Shown here one piece after another: positions 1-7,343 of a stretch of 14,660 bases of DNA (position 1 is the first letter of the stretch; every line of letters begins with the position of its first letter). The notes beneath the pieces were generated by a model. It was given only the letters and a program-made list of their open reading frames with translations. It had not been told where the DNA came from and ran no database searches. The position numbers and the translations under genes are program-made. The stretch spans positions 1-14,660 of the forward strand of contig JAKAZC010000028.1 in assembly GCA_021826655.1 (NCBI GenBank), given 5' to 3'. Origin of the DNA: Actinomycetes bacterium. Its GTDB lineage: Bacteria; Actinomycetota; Acidimicrobiia; Acidimicrobiales; RAAP-2.

Positions 1-29
1 CCGCCGCCAAGGCCAAGCTGCTCGGCTGA
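1..29 (+). CDS. 3' end of an upstream gene (partial, product unknown)
   Basis: In the frame starting at base 3 the sequence reads A-A-K-A-K-L-L-G and stops at TGA 27-29. Every codon in this frame ends in G or C, as in the real genes of this window, and the other two frames do not show this so cleanly. An Ala/Lys-rich tail is a common protein C-terminus. Only eight codons are visible, so neither the family nor the existence of the gene can be settled. If real, it converges on mftR. Confidence 0.3.
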
Positions 30-116
30 GCCCGGCGCCGTCGGCTGAGCCCGGCGCCGTCGGCTGAGCCCGGCGCCGTCGCCTCAGCCCGGCGCCGTCG
101 CCTCAGCACGGCCGGC
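22..116. repeat. 19-bp tandem repeat, about 5 copies, between convergent genes
   Basis: The unit TCGGCTGAGCCCGGCGCCG occurs exactly at 22-40, 41-59 and 60-78. It then changes to TCGCCTCAGCCCGGCGCCG at 79-97 and to a degenerate copy at 98-116. The first three copies place TGA at 27, 46 and 65 on the plus strand, which falls in all three frames because 19 is not a multiple of three. Copies four and five place TGA on the minus strand (84-86 and 103-105), the latter being the mftR stop codon. GGCTGAG (62-68) and CTCAGCC (83-89) are perfect inverted arms, and each early copy holds the palindrome GGCGCC, so the array could form hairpins in RNA from either direction. Confidence 0.85.
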
Positions 117-780
117 GCTCCGGGGGGTGGACCTCGTCGAAACCCGAGGCCAGGAGCCGGAACGCCCGGTCCACCTCCGCCACCAGGTCACCGTCGTCCC
201 CCCGGGCCCAGCAGGCGAACGCCGCCATGGCCGCTCCCAGTGCGGCGCGGGCGAGGGTCTGGGGGGCCAGGTCGTCCGGGGACCCGCCGAGGCGCGACGC
301 GGCGAATCCGGCCACCACCTCGCACCACTCCTCGTAGCGCACGGCCGAGTGGGCCACCAGGGTCGGCACGGTACCGATCAGGACCATGCGGATCCGGAGC
401 TCGTCGAGCTCCCCCGCACCGAACCGGTTGGTGGCCATGACCGACCGGCGGAGGACGTCCATGAGGGGCTCGTCGGCCGGGGCCTCGCCCAGGCGGTCCC
501 GCAGGCGGCCGAGCTCGGTGTCGAATTCACCCCACACGACGTCGGGCTTCGACTCGAAGTACCGGAAGAAGGTCCGCCGCGAGATGCCGACCGCGCCGGC
601 GATCTCGTCGACCGTCGTCTCGTCGTACCCCCGACGGGTGAAGAGGTCGAGCGCGACGCGGGCGACGTCCTGGCGCGACGTGCTGGCCGGACGCCCGCGC
701 GCCGGTTCCGGGGACCCGCCGCCGTCACCGTCACCCACCGCCGTCACCGGTCCCCCGTCGTCACGCTTCCATTTTGGCAT
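103..780 (-). CDS. mftR: MftR, TetR-family regulator of the mycofactocin operon
   Basis: A 225-residue protein, the usual TetR-family length. A disordered, Gly/Asp-rich N-terminus of about 30 residues precedes a clear TetR helix-turn-helix at residues 37-85, with TTVDEIAGAVGISRRTFFRYF at its core (recognition helix near residues 66-75). The rest is the helical ligand-binding domain, ending in a short Pro/Arg-rich tail. The gene diverges from mftA, the usual place of mftR. The mycobacterial MftR is reported to repress the operon and to respond to long-chain acyl-CoAs; whether this protein does the same is inference. The ATG at 780 is chosen because the open frame beyond it runs into mftA and mftB. 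It lacks a clear Shine-Dalgarno, and a GTG at 747 preceded by a GGGGGA stretch is an alternative start. The open frame extends to 1170 only as a GC-bias artefact. Confidence 0.88.
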   Translation of the reverse strand: MPKWKRDDGGPVTAVGDGDGGGSPEPARGRPASTSRQDVARVALDLFTRRGYDETTVDEIAGAVGISRRTFFRYFESKPDVVWGEFDTELGRLRDRLGEAPADEPLMDVLRRSVMATNRFGAGELDELRIRMVLIGTVPTLVAHSAVRYEEWCEVVAGFAASRLGGSPDDLAPQTLARAALGAAMAAFACWARGDDGDLVAEVDRAFRLLASGFDEVHPPERRPC

Positions 781-783
781 CGA

Positions 784-799
784 GTGCACTAAATTGCAC
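784..799. promoter_or_regulatory. Candidate MftR operator palindrome
   Basis: GTGCACTAAATTGCAC has perfect 5-bp outer arms (GTGCA/TGCAC) around an A/T-rich 6-bp centre. It lies in the mftR-mftA divergent intergenic gap, four bases upstream of the mftR start codon and 47 bases before mftA, which suits one site controlling both directions. The centre TAAATT (790-795) is the most A/T-rich segment nearby and could double as a -10 element for mftA, but no good -35 lies at the right distance. Assignment to MftR rests on position and symmetry only. Confidence 0.6.
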
Positions 800-837
800 C
801 CACTGACCGATCTCCCGGCGCGAGCCGACCGACCACC

Positions 838-843
838 GGAGGA
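838..843 (+). promoter_or_regulatory. Ribosome binding site of mftA
   Basis: GGAGGA lies three bases before the ATG at 847. It is one of the clearest Shine-Dalgarno matches in the operon. It supports the long form of the precursor peptide, since no other start codon with such a site occurs before the conserved C-terminal part. Confidence 0.7.
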
Positions 844-846
844 CCC

Positions 847-996
847 ATGACCGTCACCACGACCGAGGAGAGCACCGGGGGCTCCGCCGCCGGGCCGGAC
901 GTACCCACGTCCGACGACACCCCGACCGCGCCGCTCGTCACCACCGAACTGCTGGTGGAGGACGTGTCCATCGACGGGATGTGCGGCGTCTACTAG
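847..996 (+). CDS. mftA: MftA, mycofactocin precursor peptide
   Basis: A 49-residue RiPP precursor. Its end, VEDVSIDGMCGVY, carries the hallmark IDGMCGVY of the family. The terminal Val-Tyr is what MftC decarboxylates and crosslinks; MftE then releases it as the core of mycofactocin. The conserved leader portion that binds MftB is residues ~30-45 (VTTELLVEDVSIDG). The preceding ~29 residues are rich in Thr, Ser, Gly, Pro and acidic residues and look disordered. Many described MftA peptides are nearer 30 residues, so this N-terminal extension is long, but the ATG at 847 with GGAGGA just upstream is the only good start. It is the first gene of the operon, 34 bases before mftB. Identification is essentially certain from the C-terminus. 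Confidence 0.95.
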   Translation: MTVTTTEESTGGSAAGPDVPTSDDTPTAPLVTTELLVEDVSIDGMCGVY

Positions 997-1030
997 GCCG
1001 CCGGACACGACCCTCATCCCCGACCCTCCC

Positions 1031-1312
1031 GTGAACGCGACCGCATACGACCCGGCGCGCGCCTGGGCCCTCCACCCCAAGGTGGCCCTCCGGCCGGAGT
1101 CGTTCGGTGCCCTGGCGTACCACTTCGGCACCCGCCGACTCTCGTTCCTGAAGAGCCGCACCCTGCTCACCCTCGTCGAGTCACTGGCCGACCACCCGTC
1201 GGGACTCGCCGCGTGCCGGACCGCGGGCGTGCCGGACGAGGAGCTCCCGGCCTACGAGCGGGCCCTCGCCACCCTGGCCGACACCGGCATGATCTGCGAG
1301 CGGGTGGCGTGA
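1031..1312 (+). CDS. mftB: MftB, mycofactocin peptide chaperone (RRE protein)
   Basis: A 93-residue PqqD-like RiPP recognition element. The family pattern is clear: W-x-LHPKVALRPE near the N-terminus, then FGALAYHFGTRRLSFLKSRTL (residues ~25-45), then helices ending in LADTGMICERVA. MftB binds the MftA leader and delivers it to MftC. The start is a GTG at 1031 with no recognisable Shine-Dalgarno in the preceding CCGACCCTCCC. It is still preferred because the conserved N-terminal strand begins only ten residues later. The stop overlaps the mftC start in GTGA (1309-1312), indicating coupled translation with the enzyme it serves. Confidence 0.95.
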   Translation: MNATAYDPARAWALHPKVALRPESFGALAYHFGTRRLSFLKSRTLLTLVESLADHPSGLAACRTAGVPDEELPAYERALATLADTGMICERVA

Positions 1313-2514
1313 CCCTCGCCGGCCCCGACACCGGGTTCCGCCTGGTCGACCGCTTCGCGCAGGGGCTCGACGCACCGATCTGCCTGACCTGGGAGCTCAC
1401 CTACGCCTGCAACCTGGCATGCGTCCACTGCCTCTCCAGCTCGGGTCGTCGCGACCCCCGGGAACTGTCGACCGGGGAGTGCAAGGCGCTCATCGACGAG
1501 TTCGAGCGGATGCAGATCTTCTACGTGAACATCGGTGGGGGCGAACCCACCATCCGTTCCGACTTCTGGGAGCTGGTCGACTACGCCACCGACCACCACG
1601 TCGGGGTGAAGTTCTCGACCAACGGGTCTCGCATCACCGGGGCGGTCGCCGACCGCCTGGCCGCCAGTGACTACGTCGACGTGCAGCTGTCGCTCGACGG
1701 GGCGACGGCCGAGGTCAACGACGCGGTCCGGGGAGCGGGCTCGTTCGCCACCGCGGTCACCGCCATGGAGCGCCTGGCCGCCGCCGGATTCATCGGGTTC
1801 AAGCTGTCGGTGGTCGTCACCCGGCACAACGTCGGCCAGCTCGACGCGTTCCGGGCCCTGGCCGACCGGTACGGCGCCCAGCTCCGCCTGACCCGCCTGC
1901 GCCCGGCGGGCCGGGGTGCGGACGTGTGGGAGGAGCTGCATCCGACCGCCGACCAGCAGCGTGAGCTGTACGACTGGCTGGTGGCCCGGGGCGAGGACGT
2001 CCTCACCGGCGACTCGTTCTTCCACCTCGCCGCCTTCGGCGACGCCCTCCCCGGCCTCAACCTGTGCGGGGCCGGACGGGTGGTCTGCCTGGTCGACCCG
2101 GTGGGCGACGTCTACGCCTGCCCGTTCGCCATCCACCCGGAGTTCCTGGCCGGCAACGTACGGGGTCCGGGCGGGTTCACCTCGGTGTGGCGCGGGTCCG
2201 AGCTGTTCACCGAGCTCCGCTCGCCGCAGAGCGCCGGCGCCTGTGCGTCCTGCGGCCACTACGACGCCTGCCGCGGCGGGTGCATGGCGGCGAAGTTCTT
2301 CACCGGCCTGCCCCTCGACGGCCCCGACCCCGAGTGCGTGCTCGGCCACGGGGAGCAGGCACTCGGCGCCCGGGCTTCGGTCGCCGCGCCCCGCCCCTCG
2401 CCCGACCACTCGGCACGACCCCGACGTGTGGCCGTGGCGCTTTCCCCGGCGCATCGGCCCGACCGCCGCTGCGACGAGAGCCCGCTGGCCGGGACCGCCC
2501 TCCGGGCGGAGTGA
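1309..2514 (+). CDS. mftC: MftC, mycofactocin radical SAM/SPASM maturase
   Basis: A 401-residue radical SAM enzyme that oxidatively decarboxylates the C-terminal Tyr of MftA and then forms the Val-Tyr crosslink. The [4Fe-4S]/SAM motif CX3CX2C is CNLACVHC (C34, C38, C41), followed by the SAM-contacting NIGGGEPTIR. A full SPASM signature binds two auxiliary clusters: C253-X12-G-X4-C271, then C312-X2-C315-X5-C321-X3-C325-X17-C343. The tail after C343 is basic and Pro-rich and ends with RRCDESPLAG, a feature I associate with MftC homologues. The GTG start at 1309 overlaps the mftB stop by four bases and gives a normal family length; the open frame extends further upstream inside mftB without family similarity. 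The stop overlaps the next gene in GTGA (2511-2514). Confidence 0.96.
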   Translation: MTLAGPDTGFRLVDRFAQGLDAPICLTWELTYACNLACVHCLSSSGRRDPRELSTGECKALIDEFERMQIFYVNIGGGEPTIRSDFWELVDYATDHHVGVKFSTNGSRITGAVADRLAASDYVDVQLSLDGATAEVNDAVRGAGSFATAVTAMERLAAAGFIGFKLSVVVTRHNVGQLDAFRALADRYGAQLRLTRLRPAGRGADVWEELHPTADQQRELYDWLVARGEDVLTGDSFFHLAAFGDALPGLNLCGAGRVVCLVDPVGDVYACPFAIHPEFLAGNVRGPGGFTSVWRGSELFTELRSPQSAGACASCGHYDACRGGCMAAKFFTGLPLDGPDPECVLGHGEQALGARASVAAPRPSPDHSARPRRVAVALSPAHRPDRRCDESPLAGTALRAE

Positions 2515-4508
2515 CGGTGGCGACCCTGACCGACCCGGTCGCCCTCGGGCGCCGGGAGGCGCCGTCCCGCGTGGTGTTCGGGCCCCACGAGACCAACCTG
2601 GGGCTCGGCCGCGCCCTCGGGGACCGCCACGTCGCCTACTACGCCGCCCGGGCGGCAGGTGGTGCCGGGGTCCTCGTGACCGAGACGGCCTCGGTCCACC
2701 CGTGGGACTGGCCCTACGAGCGGGCCCCGCTGGCCGCCGAGTGCGGGCCCGGGTGGCGCGCCGTGGTCGAGGCGTGCCGCCCCCACGGCACCGTGGTGCT
2801 GGCCGGCCTGGGCCACGCCGGTGGTCAGGGCTCGAGCGCGTTCTCGCAGTCGGTGCTGTGGGCCCCGTCGCCGGTGGCCGACGCCGCGGGCCGCGAACTG
2901 CCGATGGCGATGGGCACCGTCGAACTGGCCGCCCTCGTCGACGGGTTCGCCGCCGCGGCCGCCACGGCCGCCGACGCCGGCGTGGACGGGGTGGAGGTCG
3001 ACGTCGGTGCCCTGTCGCTCCTCCGCCAGTTCCACTCGGGCATCACCAACCTGCGCGACGACGCCTACGGCACCGACCGGCTGCGGCTCACCCGCGAGGT
3101 CCTCGACGCGGTCCGGGTCGCCGTCGGCCCGGACCCGATCGTCGCCCTGCGCCTGTCCTGCGACGAGTTGGCTCCGTGGGCGGGCGTCACCCCCGGGCAC
3201 GCCGCGGACCACGTCGACCAGCTGGCCGACCGGGTCGACCTGCTGACGGTCGTGCGCGGCGGCCCCTACTCGTCGACCGCCTACCGCCCCGACGCCCACA
3301 CACCCGAGGGCTTCAACACCGAGCTGTGCGCCGCCATGCGCCGGGCTGCCGGCGGGCGGGTCCCGGTCGTCCTGCAGGGCAGCGTTGTCGACCCGGTCCG
3401 TGCGGGCCGGGCACTGGCCGACGGCGTCGCCGACCTGGTCGAGATGACCCGTGCCCAGATCGCCGACCCGGGCCTGGTGGCGCAGGTGCGCGCCGGCCGG
3501 CCGTCCGAGGTCCGCCCCTGCATCCTGTGCAACCAGGCGTGCCGGGTGCGGGACAACCGCAACCCGTTGGTCACCTGCGTCGGCGAGCCGCGTGCCGGCC
3601 ACGAGACGGTGGACGTCGACCCGGCCGTCGATCCGGCCGACGGACGCGGGCTCCCGGCGGTCGACGTGCTGGTGGTGGGCGCCGGCCCGGCCGGACTCGA
3701 GTGCGCCCGCGTGCTGGCCGTGCGGGGTCACGGGGTCACCGTCGTCGACCGTGCGACGGTGACGGGCGGCGCGTTGCGCGCCGCCGCGGTCGGCCCCGGG
3801 CGCGAACGGCTGGCCGACCTGACCGGGTGGCTGGCGGCCGAGTGCGCCCGCCTGGGCGTGACCGTCGAGCTCGGTCGCGAGGTCGGGGTCGTCGAGCTCG
3901 ACCTGGCCAGGGCGGCGGGTCGCGCGGTGGTGGTGGCGACCGGCGGCCGTCCGGCCCCGTGGGCCCACCCCACCGACGGGTCGGTCGCGGTGGTGGACGC
4001 CGCCGCCGCCCTCTCCGGCGGGGCCGGGGTGTTGCCCGGGGGCCCGGTCGTCGTCCACGACCCGGTCGGCGGGCCGGTCGCCGTGGGGGTGGCCGAGTGG
4101 CTGGCGGCCGCGGGCCGCGACGTCGCCCTGGTGACGCCCGACCCGATCGCCGGGACGCTCCTGTCGCTCAGCGGCGACCTCGCCGACGCCAACACCCGGC
4201 TGCAGCGGGCCGGTGTGCGACGCGAGCTGCGGGCGGTGGTGCGCCGGATCGGGTCGGGGTGTGTCCACGTGGAGGACGTCTGGACCGGCGAGGCCCGCGC
4301 CGTGCCCGCCGCCGTCGTGGTCGACTGCGGCCACCGGCTGCCCGACGAGGACCTCTACGACCGACGACCCGGCACCTTGCGGGCCGGGGACTGCGTCGCC
4401 CCGCGCACGGTGCTCGAGGCCGTCCTGGAGGGACGACGCCGGGCCCTCGAGATCAGCGGCGCGGTGCCCGCCGCCCGCGTCCCCACCACGACAGGAGCGC
4501 CCACGTGA
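2511..4508 (+). CDS. Mycofactocin-system OYE/FadH-family flavoenzyme 1
   Basis: A 665-residue protein built like 2,4-dienoyl-CoA reductase/trimethylamine dehydrogenase. An N-terminal FMN TIM barrel (residues ~1-330; GHAGGQ is the usual HxGGQ loop) is followed by a [4Fe-4S] site CX2CX3CX11C (C337, C340, C344, C356). A flavin/NAD(P)-type Rossmann region comes next, with GAGPAG at 390-395 and a C-terminal GDCVAPRT FAD motif. Such enzymes reduce or oxidise enone-type substrates; the substrate here is unknown. The catalytic loop usually like E-x-MGSEGYL reads EVDVGALSLL, so the Tyr that serves as proton donor in E. coli FadH appears as Ser. The second half is more divergent than in flavoenzyme 2. 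It lies where mftD is often found. The start is GTG 2511, overlapping the mftC stop; GTG 2517 is also possible. Confidence 0.88.
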   Translation: MTVATLTDPVALGRREAPSRVVFGPHETNLGLGRALGDRHVAYYAARAAGGAGVLVTETASVHPWDWPYERAPLAAECGPGWRAVVEACRPHGTVVLAGLGHAGGQGSSAFSQSVLWAPSPVADAAGRELPMAMGTVELAALVDGFAAAAATAADAGVDGVEVDVGALSLLRQFHSGITNLRDDAYGTDRLRLTREVLDAVRVAVGPDPIVALRLSCDELAPWAGVTPGHAADHVDQLADRVDLLTVVRGGPYSSTAYRPDAHTPEGFNTELCAAMRRAAGGRVPVVLQGSVVDPVRAGRALADGVADLVEMTRAQIADPGLVAQVRAGRPSEVRPCILCNQACRVRDNRNPLVTCVGEPRAGHETVDVDPAVDPADGRGLPAVDVLVVGAGPAGLECARVLAVRGHGVTVVDRATVTGGALRAAAVGPGRERLADLTGWLAAECARLGVTVELGREVGVVELDLARAAGRAVVVATGGRPAPWAHPTDGSVAVVDAAAALSGGAGVLPGGPVVVHDPVGGPVAVGVAEWLAAAGRDVALVTPDPIAGTLLSLSGDLADANTRLQRAGVRRELRAVVRRIGSGCVHVEDVWTGEARAVPAAVVVDCGHRLPDEDLYDRRPGTLRAGDCVAPRTVLEAVLEGRRRALEISGAVPAARVPTTTGAPT

Positions 4509-5350
4509 ACGACACCGCCACCCCATCGCCCGACGACCGGACCCGGGGGCGGGTGGCCGGCAAGGTGGCCCTCGTCACCGGGGCGGCCCGCGGCCAGGGT
4601 CGCAGCCACGCCGTCCGCCTGGCGGCCGAAGGCGCCGACATCGTCGCCGTCGACGTCTGCGCCCCGATCGACCACGTCCACTACGCCCTGGCCACACCCG
4701 ACGACCTGGCCACCACGTCCCGTCTCGTCGAGGAGGCCGGGGGGCGGGTCTTCTCCGCCGCAGTCGACGTGCGCGACCAGACCGCCCTGGCCGAGGCGGT
4801 GTCCGCGGGGGCCGACGCGCTCGGCGGCCTCGACATCGCCGTGGCGAACGCCGGCGTCTGCTCGATCCAGCGATGGGACGAGGTGACACCCGAGCTGTGG
4901 GACACGGTCATCGGCATCAACCTCACCGGCGTGTGGAACACGTGCACCACCGCCATCCCCCACCTCCTGGCCCGCGGCGGGGGGTCGATGATCCTGGTCA
5001 GCTCGACCGCCGGGCTGAAGGGTCAGCCGTTCCTCACCCCCTACGTCGCCTCCAAGCACGGCATGGTGGGGATCATGCGGAGCCTGGCCAACGAGCTCGC
5101 CTCCCGCCACATCCGGGTGAACTCCCTCCACCCCACGGGCGTGGACACCCCGATGCTGAACGGGATGACCGGGTTGACCGAGCGCATCGAGGCGAGCCCC
5201 GATGTCGGATCGATCTTCCTCAACTCGCTGCCCGTCGACCTGGTCCGGGCCGAGGACGTCTCCCACGCCGTCCTGTTCCTGGCCTCCGACGAGGCCCGGT
5301 ACGTGACGGGACTCACCATGACCGTCGACGCCGGGGCCTCGGCCCGGTGA
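4505..5350 (+). CDS. Mycofactocin-dependent SDR oxidoreductase 1
   Basis: A 281-residue short-chain dehydrogenase. The cofactor motif is TGAARGQGRSHAVRLAAEGA (from residue 25) and the catalytic tetrad is complete: N139, S167, Y180 and K184 (YVASK). Compared with ordinary SDRs it has an insertion after the second beta strand (VDVCAPIDHVHYALATPDDL), the mark of the mycofactocin-dependent subfamily. That insertion buries NAD(H), which then does not exchange and is reoxidised by mycofactocin. It probably oxidises an alcohol or reduces a ketone; the substrate is unknown. The GTG start overlaps the previous stop (GTGA, 4505-4508). A 25-base gap follows before the next gene. It is flanked by the two OYE/FadH-like genes, suggesting that the three act on a shared substrate type. 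Confidence 0.93.
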   Translation: MNDTATPSPDDRTRGRVAGKVALVTGAARGQGRSHAVRLAAEGADIVAVDVCAPIDHVHYALATPDDLATTSRLVEEAGGRVFSAAVDVRDQTALAEAVSAGADALGGLDIAVANAGVCSIQRWDEVTPELWDTVIGINLTGVWNTCTTAIPHLLARGGGSMILVSSTAGLKGQPFLTPYVASKHGMVGIMRSLANELASRHIRVNSLHPTGVDTPMLNGMTGLTERIEASPDVGSIFLNSLPVDLVRAEDVSHAVLFLASDEARYVTGLTMTVDAGASAR

Positions 5351-5375
5351 CCACGGCGGGCCGCGGGTCGGCACC

Positions 5376-7343
5376 ATGAGCGCCACCGGCCGCTACCGGC
5401 ACCTCTTCACCCCGCTGCGCCTCGGTCCGGTGACGGTGGCCAACCGGATCGTGTTCTCGGCGCACTTGACCAACTACGCCACCGACGGACTGCCGACCGA
5501 GCAGCACGTCGCCTACTACGCGGCGCGTGCGGCCGGCGGCACCGGGCTGATCATCACCGAGGAGCACTCCACCCACCCGACGGACTGGCCCTACGAGAAG
5601 CTCATCCACGGCTACCTCCCCCGCGTGGTCGACAGCTACCGGCGGATCACCGATGCGGTCCACGCCCACGACGTCCCGATCTTCGCCCAGCTCAACCACA
5701 ACGGGGGCCAGGCCTCGTCGATGTACTCCCGCCTGCCGGTGTGGGCGCCGAGCCCGGTCCCCGACCCACTGTTCCGCGAGGTGCCGAAGGCGGTCGAGCA
5801 CCACGAGATCGTCGAGATCGTCGACGGCTACGCCGCCGTCGCCGCCCACTGCGTCGCCGGCGGGTTCGACGGCGTCGAGCTCCAGTGCTCCCACTCCTCG
5901 ATCGTCCGGGGCTTCCTGTCGCCGGCCACCAACCGACGCGCCGACGGGTACGGCGGGGACCTGGCCGGCCGGGCCCGCCTCCTGCTCGAGATCGTCGACG
6001 CGGTGCGGTCGACCATCGGGTCGGACCGGGCGCTCGGGGTGCGCCTGTGCGGCGACGAGCTGATCGAGGGCGGCACCGGGATCGACGACGCCGTGGCCGT
6101 GGCCCGGATGGTCGAGGCCACCGGACAGGTCGACTACATCAACACCTCGATCGGCGTGGCCACGGCCACGCTGTACATGATCGAGGCCAGCATGCAGGTC
6201 CCTCCCGGCTACGCCCTGTTCATCCCGAGCGCCATACGCGCCGCCGTCGGCCTGCCCGTCGTCGGCGTCGGCCGGTTCAAGGACCCCCTCCAGGCCGACC
6301 GGGCACTGGCCGACGGTGTGTGCGACCTGGTGGGCGTGGTGCGCGGCCAGATCGCCGACGCCGACTTCGCGGCCAAGGCCCGCTCGGGGCAGGCCACCGA
6401 CATCCGGACCTGCCTGTCGTGCAACCAGGAGTGCGTCGGTCGCATGGGACTGAACCGTTGGCTCGGTTGCATCGAGAACCCCCGCACCGGCCGGGAGGCA
6501 CGATCGGTGCCGACGCCGAGGCGGCGGCGCTCGGTGGTGGTGGTGGGCGGCGGCCCGGGCGGGTTGCAGGCGGCCGTCACCGCGGCCGAACGCGGCCACC
6601 GCGTGGTCCTCTTCGAGCGCCACGACCGCCTGGGCGGCCAGGCCCACGTCGCCGCGGCCGTTCCCAGCCGGGCAGAGTTCTTCGACATCGCGCGCAACCT
6701 GATCGTGGCCGCCCGCCGCGAGGGGGTCGAGCTGCGCACGGGGGTCGAGGCCACCGCGGCCACCGTCCGGGCCGAGTCGCCGGACGCGGTGATCGTGGCC
6801 ACCGGGGCCCGCCCGGCCCGGCCGTGGTGGGCCGGGGACGAGCCGCGGGTGGTCGACGTACGCGACGTGCTCGAGGGTCGCGTCCGGCCCGAGGGACGGG
6901 TGGTCGTCGTGGACGAGCTCGGCTTCCATCAGGCCACCTCCACCGCCGAGCTGCTGGCCGACCGGGGGTGCACCGTCGAGATCGTGACCAACGGCATGGT
7001 CGTGGGTCAGGACCTCGGGATCACGCTCGACCTGGAGACGTGGAACGTGAAGGCCCACGCCAAGGGGATCGTCCAGAGCGTCGACCTCGTGCCGATGGGG
7101 GTGTCGCCGCCCGACGACGGCGCGGACGGGCTCGTCCTCCGCCTCCAGCACCACCCCACCGGCACCGATCGGGTCCGAGCCTGCGACTGGGTCGTCTGTG
7201 CCGTCCACCAGCGTCCCGACGACGACCTGTGGCACGCCCTCGACGGTGCGCCGTTCGAGGTCCACCGGATCGGTGACTGCCTCGCCCCCCGCCGCGCCCA
7301 CGCCGCCGTCATCGAGGGCCACCGCGTGGCGGTCGCGCTGTGA
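5376..7343 (+). CDS. Mycofactocin-system OYE/FadH-family flavoenzyme 2
   Basis: A 655-residue paralogue of flavoenzyme 1 with the same architecture. The FMN barrel is at residues ~7-335 (start YRHLFTPLRLGPVTVANRIV, loop NHNGGQASS, and FLSPATNRRADGYGG, all closer to canonical OYE/FadH sequences). The [4Fe-4S] motif CX2CX3CX11C is C346, C349, C353 and C365. The FAD/NAD(P) domain has GGGPGG at 391-396 and the C-terminal IGDCLAPR. The catalytic loop reads ELQCSHSSIV: a His is present near the position of the FadH acidic residue, and the FadH Tyr position is again Ser. The barrel is better conserved than in paralogue 1, so this copy is the likelier active reductase. ATG 5376 is the start; the GTG at 5347 soon hits a stop. 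The end overlaps ETF alpha in GTGA (7340-7343). Confidence 0.92.
   Translation: MSATGRYRHLFTPLRLGPVTVANRIVFSAHLTNYATDGLPTEQHVAYYAARAAGGTGLIITEEHSTHPTDWPYEKLIHGYLPRVVDSYRRITDAVHAHDVPIFAQLNHNGGQASSMYSRLPVWAPSPVPDPLFREVPKAVEHHEIVEIVDGYAAVAAHCVAGGFDGVELQCSHSSIVRGFLSPATNRRADGYGGDLAGRARLLLEIVDAVRSTIGSDRALGVRLCGDELIEGGTGIDDAVAVARMVEATGQVDYINTSIGVATATLYMIEASMQVPPGYALFIPSAIRAAVGLPVVGVGRFKDPLQADRALADGVCDLVGVVRGQIADADFAAKARSGQATDIRTCLSCNQECVGRMGLNRWLGCIENPRTGREARSVPTPRRRRSVVVVGGGPGGLQAAVTAAERGHRVVLFERHDRLGGQAHVAAAVPSRAEFFDIARNLIVAARREGVELRTGVEATAATVRAESPDAVIVATGARPARPWWAGDEPRVVDVRDVLEGRVRPEGRVVVVDELGFHQATSTAELLADRGCTVEIVTNGMVVGQDLGITLDLETWNVKAHAKGIVQSVDLVPMGVSPPDDGADGLVLRLQHHPTGTDRVRACDWVVCAVHQRPDDDLWHALDGAPFEVHRIGDCLAPRRAHAAVIEGHRVAVAL

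Noticed and set aside
781..1170. N-terminal extension of mftR up to 1170
   Set aside because: It would overlap mftA and mftB on the other strand, and its Gly-rich translation has no similarity to TetR proteins.
1916..5350. Very long plus-strand open frame (1144 codons) covering mftC's end through SDR 1
   Set aside because: Only its last part, from GTG 4505, is a real gene. The upstream part is Arg/Pro-rich out-of-frame translation of mftC and flavoenzyme 1, typical of very GC-rich DNA.
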